This document shows positions 8,695 to 22,700 of a DNA stretch of 64,000 bases, piece after piece. A model generated the notes under the pieces. It worked only from the letters and a program-made list of their open reading frames with translations, was not told where the DNA came from and ran no database searches. Position numbers and translations under genes: made by a program. Within the stretch, counting starts at the first letter, position 1. The number at the start of each line of letters is the position of its first letter. The stretch is from Siphonodentalium dalli (Eukaryota > Mollusca > Scaphopoda > Gadilida > Siphonodentaliidae), in the NCBI GenBank assembly GCA_032622095.1, contig CP136064.1:3342280-3406279 (forward strand). Reading direction: 5' to 3'.

Positions 8695-9300
8695 CGACTT
8701 TGGTGGTGGGTATATGCTATTAAAATATTCAGCTCCGTCAAAAACCGCCATAAACAGAAAGAATAGTAAAATATAGACAGACTTTGTTTTTTCTTTGTGA
8801 AGTTAGGGGGGCGGGTATACTGGAATCAGCTTGTCTGTCCGTCGTCCGTCTGTGGACACAAATTTGTCCGGAGTTTTTCTGTCGTTTTTTTTTATCAATT
8901 TCCGTGAAACTTGGCGCAGACATCAACCACCATGGGAACCTGTGAACATGTATAATTTTGTCCGAGCTTTTATTCCTACATTTTCAGGTCAATTTTTTTT
9001 AAACTTGGCTCAGATATTTAGCACCATGAAAACCTGTGCACCTGCGATTATGACGTCTGTCCGACATTTTTTGGTGGAGTTATCCCCCTTTTTCGACTTG
9101 GAACTTTTATTCCTAAAGTTTTCGGTCAATAGGTTTAAGATTAGGGTTAGGGTTGTGCAGCTGCAATGGGAACTGCTATTTTATTATTTTAACATGTTTA
9201 CTGACATGTGAAACATCTTAGTATTTTAAAAACACGGAGGGTGGTGGGGGGGGGGGGGGTATCCTTAGTCCCATTGGGACAGTCACACCTCTAGTTTGTT
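8695..9300. repeat. Dispersed repeat of GTCCGTC type with internal duplication
   Basis: The block starts near GGTGGTGGGTATATGC and contains CTTGTCTGTCCGTCGTCCGT. It ends at CACCTCTAGTTT after a long G run (9246-9260). Internally, the piece with AATTTGTCCGGAG, GTGAAACTTGGCGCAGA and CCATGGGAACCTGTG is followed about 100 bp later by a diverged second copy (TTTTGTCCGAGC, TAAACTTGGCTCAGA, CCATGAAAACCTGTG). I recall similar GTCCGTC-bearing repeats being common in mollusc genomes. A 126-codon plus-strand frame through it (8831-9211) is a translation of the repeat, not a recognised protein. Confidence 0.6.
9136..9153 (+). repeat. Short telomere-like stretch
   Basis: AGATTAGGGTTAGGGTTG contains two and a half TTAGGG units. 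It is too short to be a real interstitial telomere and is probably chance. Confidence 0.3.
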
Positions 9301-9913
9301 ACTGTTTTCCTGATATGGAAATAATAAAGAGCGTTTATATTATTTGTGTGTGATTAACCAATAGAATTGCGCTGTGTTATGTAAATGGAAGCAAAATGTT
9401 TGTAACACAAGCATGTTCTTGTTTACATACACCATCGTATGTCTTGACGACAATATACTATTTATGCGCTGATTATGTTTGGCATATGAACAAAACTATA
9501 TATATTTTAATATTCCTTCTATTTATGGCGATTTGAACAAATATGAATATTTCTGCAACGAATGCCAGCCCATGCCTTTAATAGCAGTCAATAATTTAAT
9601 TGGTACATTGTGTATTTTGACAGAGGCGTTATCAGTAAGAGACTCTGCTCATAGGGATTGATCAGCCCCCTGCATCAAACAGTATGCTCATTCTGATCTA
9701 ACATTAAAGATGCACATCCTATTCCTGGAAACACAAACATAAAATAACATATTAGAAAACAACACAAATTTATATGACAATATTTTTGAAGTCACGTTTG
9801 CATTATTATGCACGAACTAATGTTCATCTTGTGTGGCACAGATCTCACTTCAAAGTGTTTTAAAACTTAAGTTCTTAAAATAAAACATTTTGTAATGTTC
9901 TAAGCTATCCATT
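9301..9913. other. Unique-looking spacer before the giant array
   Basis: AT-rich sequence with no recognised gene. A 60-codon plus-strand frame at 9479-9661 has no domain I recognise. This is the last non-satellite DNA before the array and a natural anchor for mapping it. Confidence 0.4.
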
Positions 9914-12869
9914 TGTAAGCTGACATGCTCTACCTGGATTTTAGTTTTCATGATAGCTGCTCATTTTAACCCCTCAGTAAGTTATCATGTCTGATGGGAG
10001 TTTAGTGTTCTTATGATAGCTGCTCACCCTTCGTCATCAGAGTTTAATTGACCTGTGATGACGATAACCCTCAGTAAGTTGACATGCGCTGACTGGAGTT
10101 TAGTTTTCATGATAGCTGCTCATTTTTAACCCCTCAGTAAGTTACCATGCCTGATGGGAGTTTAGTGTTCTTACCGTGGCTTCTGACTGTTCGTCATCAG
10201 AGTTTAATTGACCTGTGATGTCGCTAACCATCTGTAATTTGACATGTGCTGACTGGAGTTTAGTTTTCTTATGATAGCTGCTAACACTTCGTCAGCAGAG
10301 TTTAATTCATCTGTGATGACGATAACCCTCTGTGAGTTGACATGCGCTGACTGGAGTTTAGTGTTCATGATAGCTGCTCATTTTAACCCCTCAGTAAGTT
10401 ACCATGCCTGATGGGAGTTTTAGTGTTCTTACGGTGGCTTCTGACTGTTCGTCATCAGAGTTTAATTGACCTGTGATGACGCTAACCCTCAGTAAGTTAC
10501 CATGCGCTGACTGGAGTTTAGTTTTCATGATAGCTGCTCATTTTAACCCCTCAGTAAGTTATCATGCCTGACTGGAGTTTAGTTTTCATGATAGCTGCTC
10601 ATTTTAACCCCTCAGTAAGTTATCATGCCTGATGGGAGTTTAGTTTTCATGATAGCTGCTCATTTTAACCCCTCAGTAAGTTATCATGCCTGATGGGAGT
10701 TTAGTTTTCTTATGATAGCTGCTCACCCTTCATCATCCGAGTTTAATTGACCTGTGATGACGCTAACCCTCAGTAAGTTACCATGCCTGATGGGAGTTTA
10801 GTTTTCATGATAGCTGCTCATTTTAACCCCTCTGTAAGTTATCATGCCTGACTGGAGTTTAGTTTTCATGATAGCTGCTCATTTTAACCCTCAGTAAGTT
10901 ATCATGCCTGATGGGAGTTTAGTTTTCATGATAGCTGCTCATTTTAACCCCTCAGTAAGTTATCATGCCTGATGGGAGTTTAGTTTTCATGATAGCTGCT
11001 CATTTTAACCCCTCAGTAAGTTACCATGCCTGATGGAGTTTAGTTTTCTTATGATAGCTGCTCACCCTTCATCATCAGAGTTTAATGACCTGTGATGACG
11101 CTAACCCTCAGTAAGTTACCATGCCTGATGGGAGTTTAGTTTTCATGATAGCTGCTCATTTTAACCCCTCTGTAAGTTATCATGCCTGACTGGAGTTTAG
11201 TTTTCATGATAGCTGCTCATTTTAACCCCTCAGTAAGTTATCATGCCTGATGGGAGTTTAGTTTTCATGATAGCTGCTCATTTTAAACCCCTCAGTAAGT
11301 TATCATGCCTGATGGGAGTTTAGTTTTCATGATAGCTGCTCATTTTAACCCCTCAGTAAGTTACCATGCCTGATGGGAGTTTAGTTTTCTTATGATAGCT
11401 GCTCACCCTTCATCATCAGAGTTTAATTGACCTGTGATGACGATAACCCTCAGTAAGTTACCATGCCTGATGGGAGTTTAGTTTTCTTATGATAGCTGCT
11501 CACCCTTCGTCATCAGAGTTTAATTGACCTGTGATGACGCTAACCCTCTGTAAGTTACCATGTCTGATGGGAGTTTAGTTTTCTTATGATAGCTGCTCAC
11601 CCTTCGTCATCAGAGTTTAATTGACCTGTGATGTCGCTAACCCCTCAGTAAGTTACCATGCCTGATGGGAGTTTAGTTTTCATGATAGCTGCTCATTTTA
11701 ACCCCTCAGTAAGTTATCATGCCTGATGGGAGTTTAGTTTTCTTATGGTAGCTGCTCATTTTAACCCCTCTGTAAGTTATCATGCCTGATGGGAGTTTAG
11801 TTTTCTTATGATAGCTGCTCACCCTTCATCATCAGAGTTTAATTGACCTGTGATGTCGCTAACCCTCAGTAAGTTATCATGCCTGATGGGAGTTTAGTGT
11901 TCTTATGATAGCTGCTCATTTTAACCCCTCTGTAAGTTACCATGCCTGATGGGAGTTTAGTGTTCTTATGATAGCTGCTCATTTTAACCCCTCAGTAAGT
12001 TACCATGCCTGATGGGAGTTTAGTTTTCTTATGATAGCTGCTCACCCTTCATCAACAGAGTTTAATTGACCTGTGATGACGCTAACCCTCTGTAAGTTAC
12101 CATGCCTGATGGGAGTTTAGTTTTCATGATAGCTGCTCATTTTAACCCCTCAGTAAGTTATCATGCCTGATGGGAGTTTAGTTTTCATGATAGCTGCTCA
12201 CCCTTCATCAACAGAGTTTAATTGACCTGTGATGACGCTAACCCTCTGTAAGTTACCATGTCTGATGGGAGTTTAGTGTTCTTATGATAGCTGCTCATTT
12301 TAACCCCTCTGTAAGTTGACATGCGCTGACTGGAGTTTAGTTTTCATGATAGCTGCTCATTTTAACCCCTCAGTAAGTTGACATGCCTGATGGGAGTTTA
12401 GTTTTCATGATAGCTGCTCATTTTAACCCCTCAGTAAGTTACCATGCCTGATGGGAGTTTAGTTTTCATGATAGCTGCTCATTTTAACCCCTCAGTAAGT
12501 TACCATGCCTGATGGGAGTTTAGTGTTCTTACGGTGACTTCTGACTGTTCGTCATCAGAGTTTAATTGACCTGTGATGACGCTAACCCTCAGTAAGTTGA
12601 CATGCGCTGACTGGAGTTTAGTTTTCATGATAGCTGCTCATTTTAACCCCTCAGTAAGTTACCATGCCTGATGGGAGTTTAGTGTTCTTATGATAGCTGC
12701 TAACACTTCATCAACAGAGTTTAATTGACCTGTGATGACGCTAACCCTCAGTAAGTTATCATGCCTGATGGGAGTTTAGTGTTCATGATAGCTGCTCATT
12801 TTAACCCCTCAGTAAGTTACCATGCCTGATGGGAGTTTAGTGTTCATGATAGCTGCTCATTTTAACCCC

Positions 12870-13800
12870 TCAGTAAGTTATCATGTCTGATGGGAGTTTA
12901 GTGTTCATGATAGCTGCTCACCCTTCATCATCAGAGTTTAATTGACCTGTGATGACGCTAACCCTCAGTAAGTTATCATGCCTGATGGGAGTTTAGTGTT
13001 CATGATAGCTGCTCATTTTAACCCCTCAGTAAGTTACCATGCCTGATGGGAGTTTAGTGTTCATGATAGCTGCTCATTTTAACCCCTCAGTAAGTTACCA
13101 TGCCTGATGGGAGTTTAGTTTTCTTATGATAGCTGCTCACCCTTCATCATCAGAGTTTAATTGACCTGTGATGACGCTAACCCTCAGTAAGTTACCATGC
13201 CTGATGGGAGTTTAGTGTTCTTATGATAGCTGCTCACCCTTCATCATCAGAGTTTAATTGACCTGTGATGACGCTAACCCTCTGTAAGTTACCATGCCTG
13301 ATGGGAGTTTAGTTTTCATGATAGCTGCTCATTTTAACCCCTCAGTAAGTTATCATGTCTGATGGGAGTTTAGTGTTCATGATAGCTGCTCACCCTTCAT
13401 CATCAGAGTTTAATTGACCTGTGATGACGCTAACCCTCAGTAAGTTATCATGCCTGATGGGAGTTTAGTGTTCATGATAGCTGCTCATTTTAACCCCTCA
13501 GTAAGTTACCATGCCTGATGGGAGTTTAGTGTTCATGATAGCTGCTCATTTTAACCCCTCAGTAAGTTATCATGTCTGATGGGAGTTTAGTGTTCATGAT
13601 AGCTGCTCACCCTTCATCATCAGAGTTTAATTGACCTGTGATGACGCTAACCCTCAGTAAGTTATCATGCCTGATGGGAGTTTAGTGTTCATGATAGCTG
13701 CTCATTTTAACCCCTCAGTAAGTTACCATGCCTGATGGGAGTTTAGTGTTCATGATAGCTGCTCATTTTAACCCCTCAGTAAGTTACCATGCCTGATGGG
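12870..13800. repeat. 217-bp higher-order repeat (short-short-long)
   Basis: TATCATGTCTGATGGG followed by TGTTCATG recurs with a measured 217-bp spacing (13351 to 13568). This equals two 61-bp units plus one 95-bp unit. The same pattern is visible at about 12880 and continues to about 13650. Unit variants within each block are the same from block to block. Confidence 0.75.
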
Positions 13801-14889
13801 AGTTTAGTTTTCTTATGATAGCTGCTCACCCTTCATCATCAGAGTTTAATTGACCTGTGATGTCGCTAACCCTCAGTAAGTTACCATGTCTGATGGGAGT
13901 TTAGTTTTCATGATAGCTGCTCATTTTAACCCCTCAGTAAGTTATCATGCCTGATGGGAGTTTAGTTTTCTTATGATAGCTGCTCACCCTTCGTCATCAG
14001 AGTTTAATTGACCTGTGATGACGCTAACCCCTCAGTAAGTTATCATGCCTGATGGGAGTTTAGTTTTCATGATAGCTGCTCATTTTAACCCCTCAGTAAG
14101 TTACCATGCCTGATGGGAGTTTAGTTTTCATGATAGCTGCTCATTTTAACCCCTCAGTAAGTTATCATGCCTGATGGGAGTTTAGTTTTCTTATGATAGC
14201 TGCTCACCCTTCATCATCAGAGTTTAATTGACCTGTGATGTCGCTAACCCTCAGTAAGTTACCATGCCTGATGGGAGTTTAGTGTTCTTATGATAGCTGC
14301 TCATTTTAACCCCTCAGTAAGTTACCATGCCTGATGGGAGTTTAGTTTTCTTATGATAGCTGCTCACCCTTCATCATCAGAGTTTAATTGACCTGTGATG
14401 ACGATAACCCTCAGTAAGTTACCATGCCTGATGGGAGTTTAGTTTTCATGATAGCTGCTCATTTTAACCCCTCAGTAAGTTATCATGCCTGATGGGAGTT
14501 TAGTGTTCTTATGATAGCTGCTCATTTTAACCCCTCAGTAAGTTACCATGTCTGATGGGAGTTTAGTGTTCTTATGATAGCTGCTCACCCTTCATCATCA
14601 GAGTTTAATTGACCTGTGATGACGCTAACCCTCAGTAAGTTACCATGCCTGATGGGAGTTTAGTTTTCTTATGATAGCTGCTCACCCTTCATCAACAGAG
14701 TTTAATTGACCTGTGATGACGATAACCCTCAGTAAGTTGACACGCGCTGACTGGAGTTTAGTTTTCATGATAGCTGCTCATTTTAACCCCTCAGTAAGTT
14801 ATCATGTCTGATGGGAGTTTAGTGTTCTTATGATAGCTGCTCACCCTTCATCATCAGAGTTTAATTGACCTGTGATGACGATAACCCTC

Positions 14890-15470
14890 TGTAAGTTACC
14901 ATGCCTGATGGGAGTTTAGTTTTCATGATAGCTGCTCATTTTAACCCCTCAGTAAGTTACCATGCCTGATGGGAGTTTAGTTTTCATGATAGCTGCTCAT
15001 TTTAACCCCTCAGTAAGTTACCATGCCTGATGGGAGTTTAGTTTTCATGATAGCTGCTCATTTTAACCCCTCAGTAAGTTACCATGCCTGATGGGAGTTT
15101 AGTTTTCATGATAGCTGCTCATTTTAACCCCTCAGTAAGTTACCATGCCTGATGGGAGTTTAGTTTTCATGATAGCTGCTCATTTTAACCCCTCAGTAAG
15201 TTACCATGCCTGATGGGAGTTTAGTTTTCATGATAGCTGCTCATTTTAACCCCTCAGTAAGTTACCATGCCTGATGGGAGTTTAGTTTTCATGATAGCTG
15301 CTCATTTTAACCCCTCAGTAAGTTACCATGCCTGATGGGAGTTTAGTTTTCATGATAGCTGCTCATTTTAACCCCTCAGTAAGTTACCATGCCTGATGGG
15401 AGTTTAGTTTTCATGATAGCTGCTCATTTTAACCCCTCAGTAAGTTACCATGCCTGATGGGAGTTTAGTT
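14890..15470. repeat. Run of consecutive 61-bp short units
   Basis: TTAACCCCTCAGTAAGTTAC recurs at 14941, 15002, 15063, 15124, 15185, 15246, 15307, 15368 and 15429, exactly 61 bp apart, and the units between look identical. This is the longest pure short-unit run I found, and it implies very recent local expansion by slippage or unequal exchange. Confidence 0.9.
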
Positions 15471-18400
15471 TTCTTATGATAGCTGCTCACCCTTCATCAT
15501 CAGAGTTTAATTGACCTGTGATGTCGCTAACCCTCTGTAAGTTACCATGTCTGATGGGAGTTTAGTTTTCATGATAGCTGCTCATTTTAACCCCTCAGTA
15601 AGTTACCATGCCTGATGGGAGTTTAGTTTTCATGATAGCTGCTCATTTTAACCCCTCAGTAAGTTATCATGCCTGATGGGAGTTTAGTTTTCTTATGATA
15701 GCTGCTCACCCTTCATCATCAGAGTTTAATTGACCTGTGATGACGCTAACCCTCTGTAAGTTACCATGCCTGATGGGAGTTTAGTGTTCTTATGATAGCT
15801 GCTCACCCTTCATCAACAGAGTTTAATTGACCTGTGATGTCGCTAACCCTCAGTAAGTTATCATGCCTGATGGGAGTTTAGTGTTCTTATGATAGCTGCT
15901 CACCCTTCATCAACAGAGTTTAATTGACCTGTGATGACGATAACCCTCAGTAAGTTATCATGCCTGATGGGAGTTTAGTTTTCATGATAGCTGCTCATTT
16001 TAACCCCTCAGTAAGTTACCATGCCTGATGGGAGTTTAGTTTTCTTATGATAGCTGCTCACCCTTCATCATCAGAGTTTAATTGACCTGTGATGTCGCTA
16101 ACCCTCAGTAAGTTATCATGCCTGATGGGAGTTTAGTGTTCTTATGATAGCTGCTCATTTTAACCCCTCTGTAAGTTACCATGCCTGATGGGAGTTTAGT
16201 GTTCTTATGATAGCTGCTCATTTTAACCCCTCTGTAAGTTACCATGCCTGATGGGAGTTTAGTGTTCTTATGATAGCTGCTCATTTTAACCCCTCTGTAA
16301 GTTACCATGTCTGATGGGAGTTTAGTTTTCTTATGATAGCTGCTCACCCTTCATCATCAGAGTTTAATTGACCTGTGATGACGCTAACCCTCTGTAAGTT
16401 ATCATGCCGGATGGGAGTTTAGTTTTCTTATGATATCTGCTCATTTTAACCCCTCAGTAAGTTACCATGCCTGATGGGAGTTTAGTTTTCATGATAGCTG
16501 CTCACCCTTCATCATCAGAGTTTAATTGACCTGTGATGTCGATAACCCTCTGTAAGTTACCATGCCTGATGGGAGTTTAGTGTTCTTATGATAGCTGCTC
16601 ATTTTAACCCCTCAGTAAGTTACCATGCCTGATGGGAGTTTAGTTTTCATGATAGCTGCTCATTTTAACCCCTCAGTAAGTTGACATGCTCTACCTGGAT
16701 TTTAGTTTTCATGATAGCTGCTCATTTTAACCCCTCAGTAAGTTACCATGCCTGATGGGAGTTTAGTTTTCTTATGATAGCTGCTCACCCTTCATCATCA
16801 GAGTTTAATTGACCTGTGATGTCGCTAACCCTCAGTAAGTTACCATGCGCTGACTGGAGTTTAGTTTTCATGATAGCTGCTCATTTTAACCCCTCAGTAA
16901 GTTACCATGCCTGATGGGAGTTTAGTTTTATTATGATAGCTGCTCACCCTTCATCATCAGAGTTTAATTGACCTGTGATGTCGATAACCCTCAGTAAGTT
17001 ACCATGTCTGATGGGAGTTTAGTTTTCATGATAGCTGCTCATTTTAACCCCTCAGTAAGTTATCATGCCTGATGGGAGTTTAGTTTTCATGATAGCTGCT
17101 CATTTTAACCCCTCAGTAAGTTACCATGCCTGATGGGAGTTTAGTGTTCTTATGATAGCTGCTCTCCCTTCATCATCAGAGTTTAATTGACCTGTGATGA
17201 CGCTAACCCTCAGTAAGTTACCATGCCTGATGGGAGTTTAGTTTTCATGATAGCTGCTCATTTTAACCCCTCAGTAAGTTATCATGCCTGATGGGAGTTT
17301 AGTTTTCTTATGATAGCTGCTCACCCTTCATCATCAGAGTTTAATTGACCTGTGATGTCGCTAACCCTCTGTAAGTTACCATGCCTGATGGGAGTTTAGT
17401 GTTCTTATGATAGCTGCTCATTTTAACCCCTCAGTAAGTTACCATGCCTGATGGGAGTTTAGTTTTCTTATGATAGCTGCTCACCCTTCATCATCAGAGT
17501 TTAATTGACCTGTGATGACGCTAACCCCTCAGTAAGTTGACATGCGCTGACTGGAGTTTAGTTTTCATGGTAGCTGCTCATTTTAACCCCTCAGTAAGTT
17601 ACCATGCCTGATGGGAGTTTAGTTTTCTTATGATAGCTGCTCACCCTTCATCAGCAGAGTTTAATTGACCTGTGATGACGATAACCCTCTGTAAGTTGAG
17701 ATGCGCTGACTGGAGTTTAGTTTTCATGATAGCTGCTCATTTTAACCCCTCAGTAAGTTATCATGCCTGATGGGAGTTTAGTGTTCTTACGGTGACTTCT
17801 GACTGTTCGTCATCAGAGTTTAATTGACCTGTGATGTCGCTAACCCTCTGTAAGTTGACATGCGCTGACTGGAGTTTAGTTTTCATGATATCTGCTCATT
17901 TTAACCCCTCAGTAAGTTACCATGCCTGATGGGAGTTTAGTGTTCTTATGATAGCTGCTCATTTTAACCCCTCAGTAAGTTACCATGCCTGATGGGAGTT
18001 TAGTGTTCATGATAGCTGCTCATTTTAACCCCTCAGTAAGTTATCATGCCTGATGGGAGTTTAGTGTTCTTATGATAGCTGCTCACCCTTCATCAACAGA
18101 GTTTAATTGACCTGTGATGTCGCTAACCCTCTGTAAGTTGACATGCGCTGACTGGAGTTTAGTTTTCATGATAGCTGCTCATTTTAACCCCTCAGTAAGT
18201 TACCATGCCTGATGGGAGTTTAGTGTTCATGATAGCTGCTCATTTTAACCCCTCAGTAAGTTACCATGCCTGACTGGAGTTTAGTTTTCATGATAGCTGC
18301 TCATTTTAACCCCTCAGTAAGTTACCATGCCTGATGGGAGTTTAGTTTTCTTATGATAGCTGCTCACCCTTCATCATCAGAGTTTAATTGACCTGTGATG

Positions 18401-19306
18401 ACGATAACCCTCAGTAAGTTATCATGCCTGATGGGAGTTTAGTTTTCATGATAGCTGCTCATTTTAACCCCTCAGTAAGTTACCATGCCTGATGGGAGTT
18501 TAGTGTTCATGATAGCTGCTCATTTTAACCCCTCAGTAAGTTACCATGCCTGATGGGAGTTTAGTTTTCTTATGATAGCTGCTCACCCTTCATCATCAGA
18601 GTTTAATTGACCTGTGATGACGCTAACCCTCAGTAAGTTACCATGCCTGATGGGAGTTTAGTTTTCATGATAGCTGCTCATTTTAACCCCTCAGTAAGTT
18701 ACCATGCCTGATGGGAGTTTAGTTTTCATGATAGCTGCTCATTTTAACCCCTCAGTAAGTTACCATGCCTGATGGGAGTTTAGTTTTCATGATAGCTGCT
18801 CATTTTAACCCCTCAGTAAGTTACCATGCCTGATGGGAGTTTAGTTTTCTTATGATAGCTGCTCATTTTAACCCCTCAGTAAGTTACCATGCCTGATGGG
18901 AGTTTAGTTTTCATGATAGCTGCTCATTTTAACCCCTCAGTAAGTTACCATGCCTGATGGGAGTTTAGTTTTCTTATGATAGCTGCTCACCCTTCATCAT
19001 CAGAGTTTAATTGACCTGTGATGACGATAACCCTCTGTAAGTTATCATGCCTGATGGGAGTTTAGTGTTCATGATAGCTGCTCATTTTAACCCCTCAGTA
19101 AGTTACCATGCCTGATGGGAGTTTAGTTTTCTTATGATAGCTGCTCATTTTAACCCCTCAGTAAGTTATCATGCCTGATGGGAGTTTAGTTTTCTTATGA
19201 TAGCTGCTCACCCTTCATCATCAGAGTATAATTGACCTGTGATGACGCTAACCCTCAGTAAGTTGACATGCGCTGACTGGAGTTTAGTTTTCATGATAGC
19301 TGCTCA

Positions 19307-19739
19307 TTTTAACATGCTTCAATCAACAAATAATGGGACGTGAAACCAACATCGGCTTCTATAAAGCATGCTTCAATCAACAAATAATGGGACGTGAAAC
19401 CAACATCGGCTTCTATAAAGCATACTTCAATCAACAAATAATGGGACGTGAAACCAACATCGGCTTCTATAAAGCATACTTCAATCAACAAATAATGGGA
19501 CGTGAAACCAACATCGGCTTCTATAAGGCATGCGATGACGTTTCACGTAACTGTGCGTAACTGTACAGAAACAGTCCCAGATAAATAGAGACGTAGCTCA
19601 CGAAATATAAACAGACGACAAACCGCAAGTCAGAGGTCACTATTTCCTCTTATTCAACGAACGTTTCATATCACAATTTATTACATGATCTTGCCCTTAT
19701 TTCATTCAATAAACCCATTATATAAACCTTCGTTTTAAC
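19307..19739. mobile_element. 419-bp insertion in the array with 7-bp target duplication
   Basis: Array sequence runs to CTCATTTTAAC (ending 19313), is interrupted by foreign DNA at 19314-19732, and resumes at TTTTAACCCCTCAG (19733). TTTTAAC is present on both sides, so it is either a 7-bp target-site duplication or microhomology. The insert opens with four 54-bp repeats and continues with about 200 bp of unique sequence: GCGATGACGTTTCACGTAAC, later ATTTCATTCAATAAACCC, ending ATATAAACCTTCG. No terminal inverted repeats, poly-A tail or coding frame beyond the 54-bp repeats is visible. The direction and class of the element are unknown. Confidence 0.75.
19313..19528. repeat. Four copies of a 54-bp repeat inside the insertion
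   Basis: The unit begins CATGCTTCAATCAACAAATA and ends CGGCTTCTATAAAG. Copies start at 19313, 19367, 19421 and 19475, exactly 54 bp apart; CATGCTTC becomes CATACTTC in the last two. Because 54 is 18 codons and the unit lacks stops, both strands stay open (18-residue repeats such as MGRETNIGFYKACFNQQI). That is a by-product of the period and not good evidence of a protein. ACGTGAAAC in the last unit can pair with GTTTCACGT about 32 bp downstream. Confidence 0.95.
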
Positions 19740-22700
19740 CCCTCAGTAAGTTACCATGCCTGACTGGAGTTTAGTTTTCATGATAGCTGCTCATTTTAAC
19801 CCCTCAGTAAGTTACCATGCCTGACTGGAGTTTAGTTTTCATGATAGCTGCTCATTTTAACCCCTCAGTAAGTTACCATGCCTGATGGGAGTTTAGTTTT
19901 CTTATGATAGCTGCTCACTCTTCATCATCAGAGTTTAATTGACCTGTGATGTCGCTAACCCTCTGTAAGTTATCATGCCTGATGGGAGTTTAGTGTTCAT
20001 GATAGCTGCTCATTTTAACCCCTCAGTAAGTTACCATGCCTGATGGGAGTTTAGTGTTCTTATGATAGCTGCTCACTCTTCATCATCAGAGTTTAATTGA
20101 CCTGTGATGACGCTAACCCTCTGTAAGTTGACATGCGCTGACTGGAGTTTAGTTTTCATGATAGCTGCTCATTTTAACCCCTCAGTAAGTTACCATGCCT
20201 GATGGGAGTTTAGTTTTCATGATAGCTGCTCATTTTAACCCCTCAGTAAGTTACCATGCCTGATGGGAGTTTAGTTTTCATGATAGCTGCTCATTTTAAC
20301 CCCTCAGTAAGTTATCATGCCTGATGGGAGTTTAGTTTCTTATGATAGCTGCTCACCCTTCATCAGCAGAGTTTAATTGACCTGTGATGTCGCTAACCCT
20401 CAGTAAGTTACCATGCCTGATGGGAGTTTAGTTTTCTTATGATAGCTGCTCATTTTAACCCCTCAGTAAGTTATCATGCCTGATGGGAGTTTAGTTTTCA
20501 TGATAGCTGCTCATTTTAACCCCTCAGTAAGTTACCATGCCTGACTGGAGTTTAGTGTTCATGATAGCTGCTCATTTTAACCCCTCAGTAAGTTACCATG
20601 CCTGATGGGAGTTTAGTGTTCATGATAGCTGCTCATTTTAACCCCTCAGTAAGTTACCATGCCTGATGGGAGTTTAGTTTTCATGATAGCTGCTCATTTT
20701 AACCCCTCAGTAAGTTACCATGCCTGACTGGAGTTTAGTGTTCATGATAGCTGCTCATTTTAACCCCTCAGTAAGTTACCATGCCTGATGGGAGTTTAGT
20801 TTTCATGATAGCTGCTCATTTTAACCCCTCAGTAAGTTACCATGCCTGATGGGAGTTTAGTTTTCATGATAGCTGCTCATTTTAACCCCTCAGTAAGTTA
20901 CCATGCCTGATGGGAGTTTAGTGTTCTTATGATATCTGCTCATTTTAACCCCTCAGTAAGTTACCATGCCTGATGGGAGTTTAGTTTTCTTATGATAGCT
21001 GCTCACCCTTCGTCATCAGAGTTTAATTGACCTGTGATGTCGCTAACCCTCTGTAAGTTGCCATGCGCTGACTGGAGTTTAGTTTTCATGATAGCTGCTC
21101 ATTTTAACCCCTCAGTAAGTTACCATGCCTGATGGGAGTTTAGTTTTCTTATGATAGCTGCTCACCCTTCGTCATCAGAGTTTAATTGACCTGTGATGAC
21201 GATAACCCTCTGTAAGTTGACATGCGCTGACTGGAGTTTAGTTTTCATGATAGCTGCTCATTTTAACCCCTCAGTAAGTTATCATGCCTGATGGGAGTTT
21301 AGTTTTCTTATGATAGCTGCTCACCCTTCGTCATCAGAGTTTAATTGACCTGTGATGACGCTAACCCTCTGTAAGTTATCATGCCTGATGGGAGTTTAGT
21401 TTTCTTATGATAGCTGCTCATTTTAACCCCTCAGTAAGTTACCATGCCTGATGGGAGTTTAGTTTTCATGATAGCTGCTCATTTTAACCCCTCAGTAAGT
21501 TACCATGCCTGATGGGAGTTTAGTTTTCTTATGATAGCTGCTAACACTTCGTCAGAGTTTAATTGACCTGTGATGACGCTAACCCTCAGTAAGTTACCAT
21601 GTGCTGACTGGAGTTTAGTTTTCATGATAGCTGCTCATTTTAACCCCTCAGTAAGTTATCATGCCTGATGGGAGTTTAGTGTTCTTATGATAGCTGCTAA
21701 CACTTCGTCAGAGTTTAATTGACCTGTGATGACGCTAACCCTCAGTAAGTTACCATGTGCTGACTGGAGTTTAGTTTTCATGATAGCTGCTCATTTTAAC
21801 CCCTCAGTAAGTTATCATGCCTGATGGGAGTTTAGTTTTCTTATGATAGCTGCTCATTTTAACCCCTCAGTAAGTTACCATGCCTGATGGGAGTTTAGTT
21901 TTCTTATGATAGCTGCTCATTTTAACCCCTCAGTAAGTTACCATGCCTGATGGGAGTTTAGTTTTCTTATGATAGCTGCTCATTTTAACCCCTCAGTAAG
22001 TTACCATGCCTGATGGGAGTTTAGTTTTCATGATAGCTGCTCACCCTTCGTCATCAGAGTTTAATTGACCTGTGATGTTGCTAACCCTCAGTAAGTTACC
22101 ATGCCTGATGGGAGTTTAGTTTTCATGATAGCTGCTCATTTTAACCCCTCAGTAAGTTATCATGCCTGATGGGAGTTTAGTTTTCTTATGATAGCTGCTC
22201 ACCCTTCATCATCAGAGTTTAATTGACCTGTGATGACGCTAACCCTCAGTAAGCTGACATGCGCTGACTGGAGTTTAGTTTTCTTATGATAGCTGCTCAT
22301 TTTAACCCCTCAGTAAGTTACCATGCCTGATGGGAGTTTAGTTTTCTTATGATAGCTGCTCACCCTTCATCATCAGAGTTTAATTGACCTGTGATGTCGC
22401 TAACCCTCTGTAAGTTACCATGCCTGATGGGAGTTTAGTTTTCATGATAGCTGCTCATTTTAACCCCTCTGTAAGTTATCATGCCTGATGGGAGTTTAGT
22501 TTTCATGATAGCTGCTCATTTTAACCCCTCAGTAAGTTATCATGCCTGATGGGAGTTTAGTTTTCATGATAGCTGCTCACCCTTCATCATCAGAGTTTAA
22601 TTGACCTGTGATGACGATAACCCTCAGTAAGTTACCATGCCTGATGGGAGTTTAGTGTTCTTATGATAGCTGCTCATTTTAACCCCTCAGTAAGTTACCA

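Noticed and set aside
9136-9153. Interstitial telomere
   Set aside because: Only about two and a half TTAGGG units within an unrelated dispersed repeat.
8831-9211. 126-codon plus-strand frame
   Set aside because: It lies wholly within a dispersed repeat with internal duplication and has no recognised domain.
16105-16347. 80-codon minus-strand frame with 21-residue repeats
   Set aside because: It arises because four 63-bp satellite units in a row are a multiple of three and lack stops in one frame. The same sequence with 61- or 97-bp neighbours is closed.
19309-19560. Open frames on both strands with 18-residue repeats
   Set aside because: The 54-bp period is divisible by three and the unit has no stop in these frames. 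Openness on both strands argues against coding.
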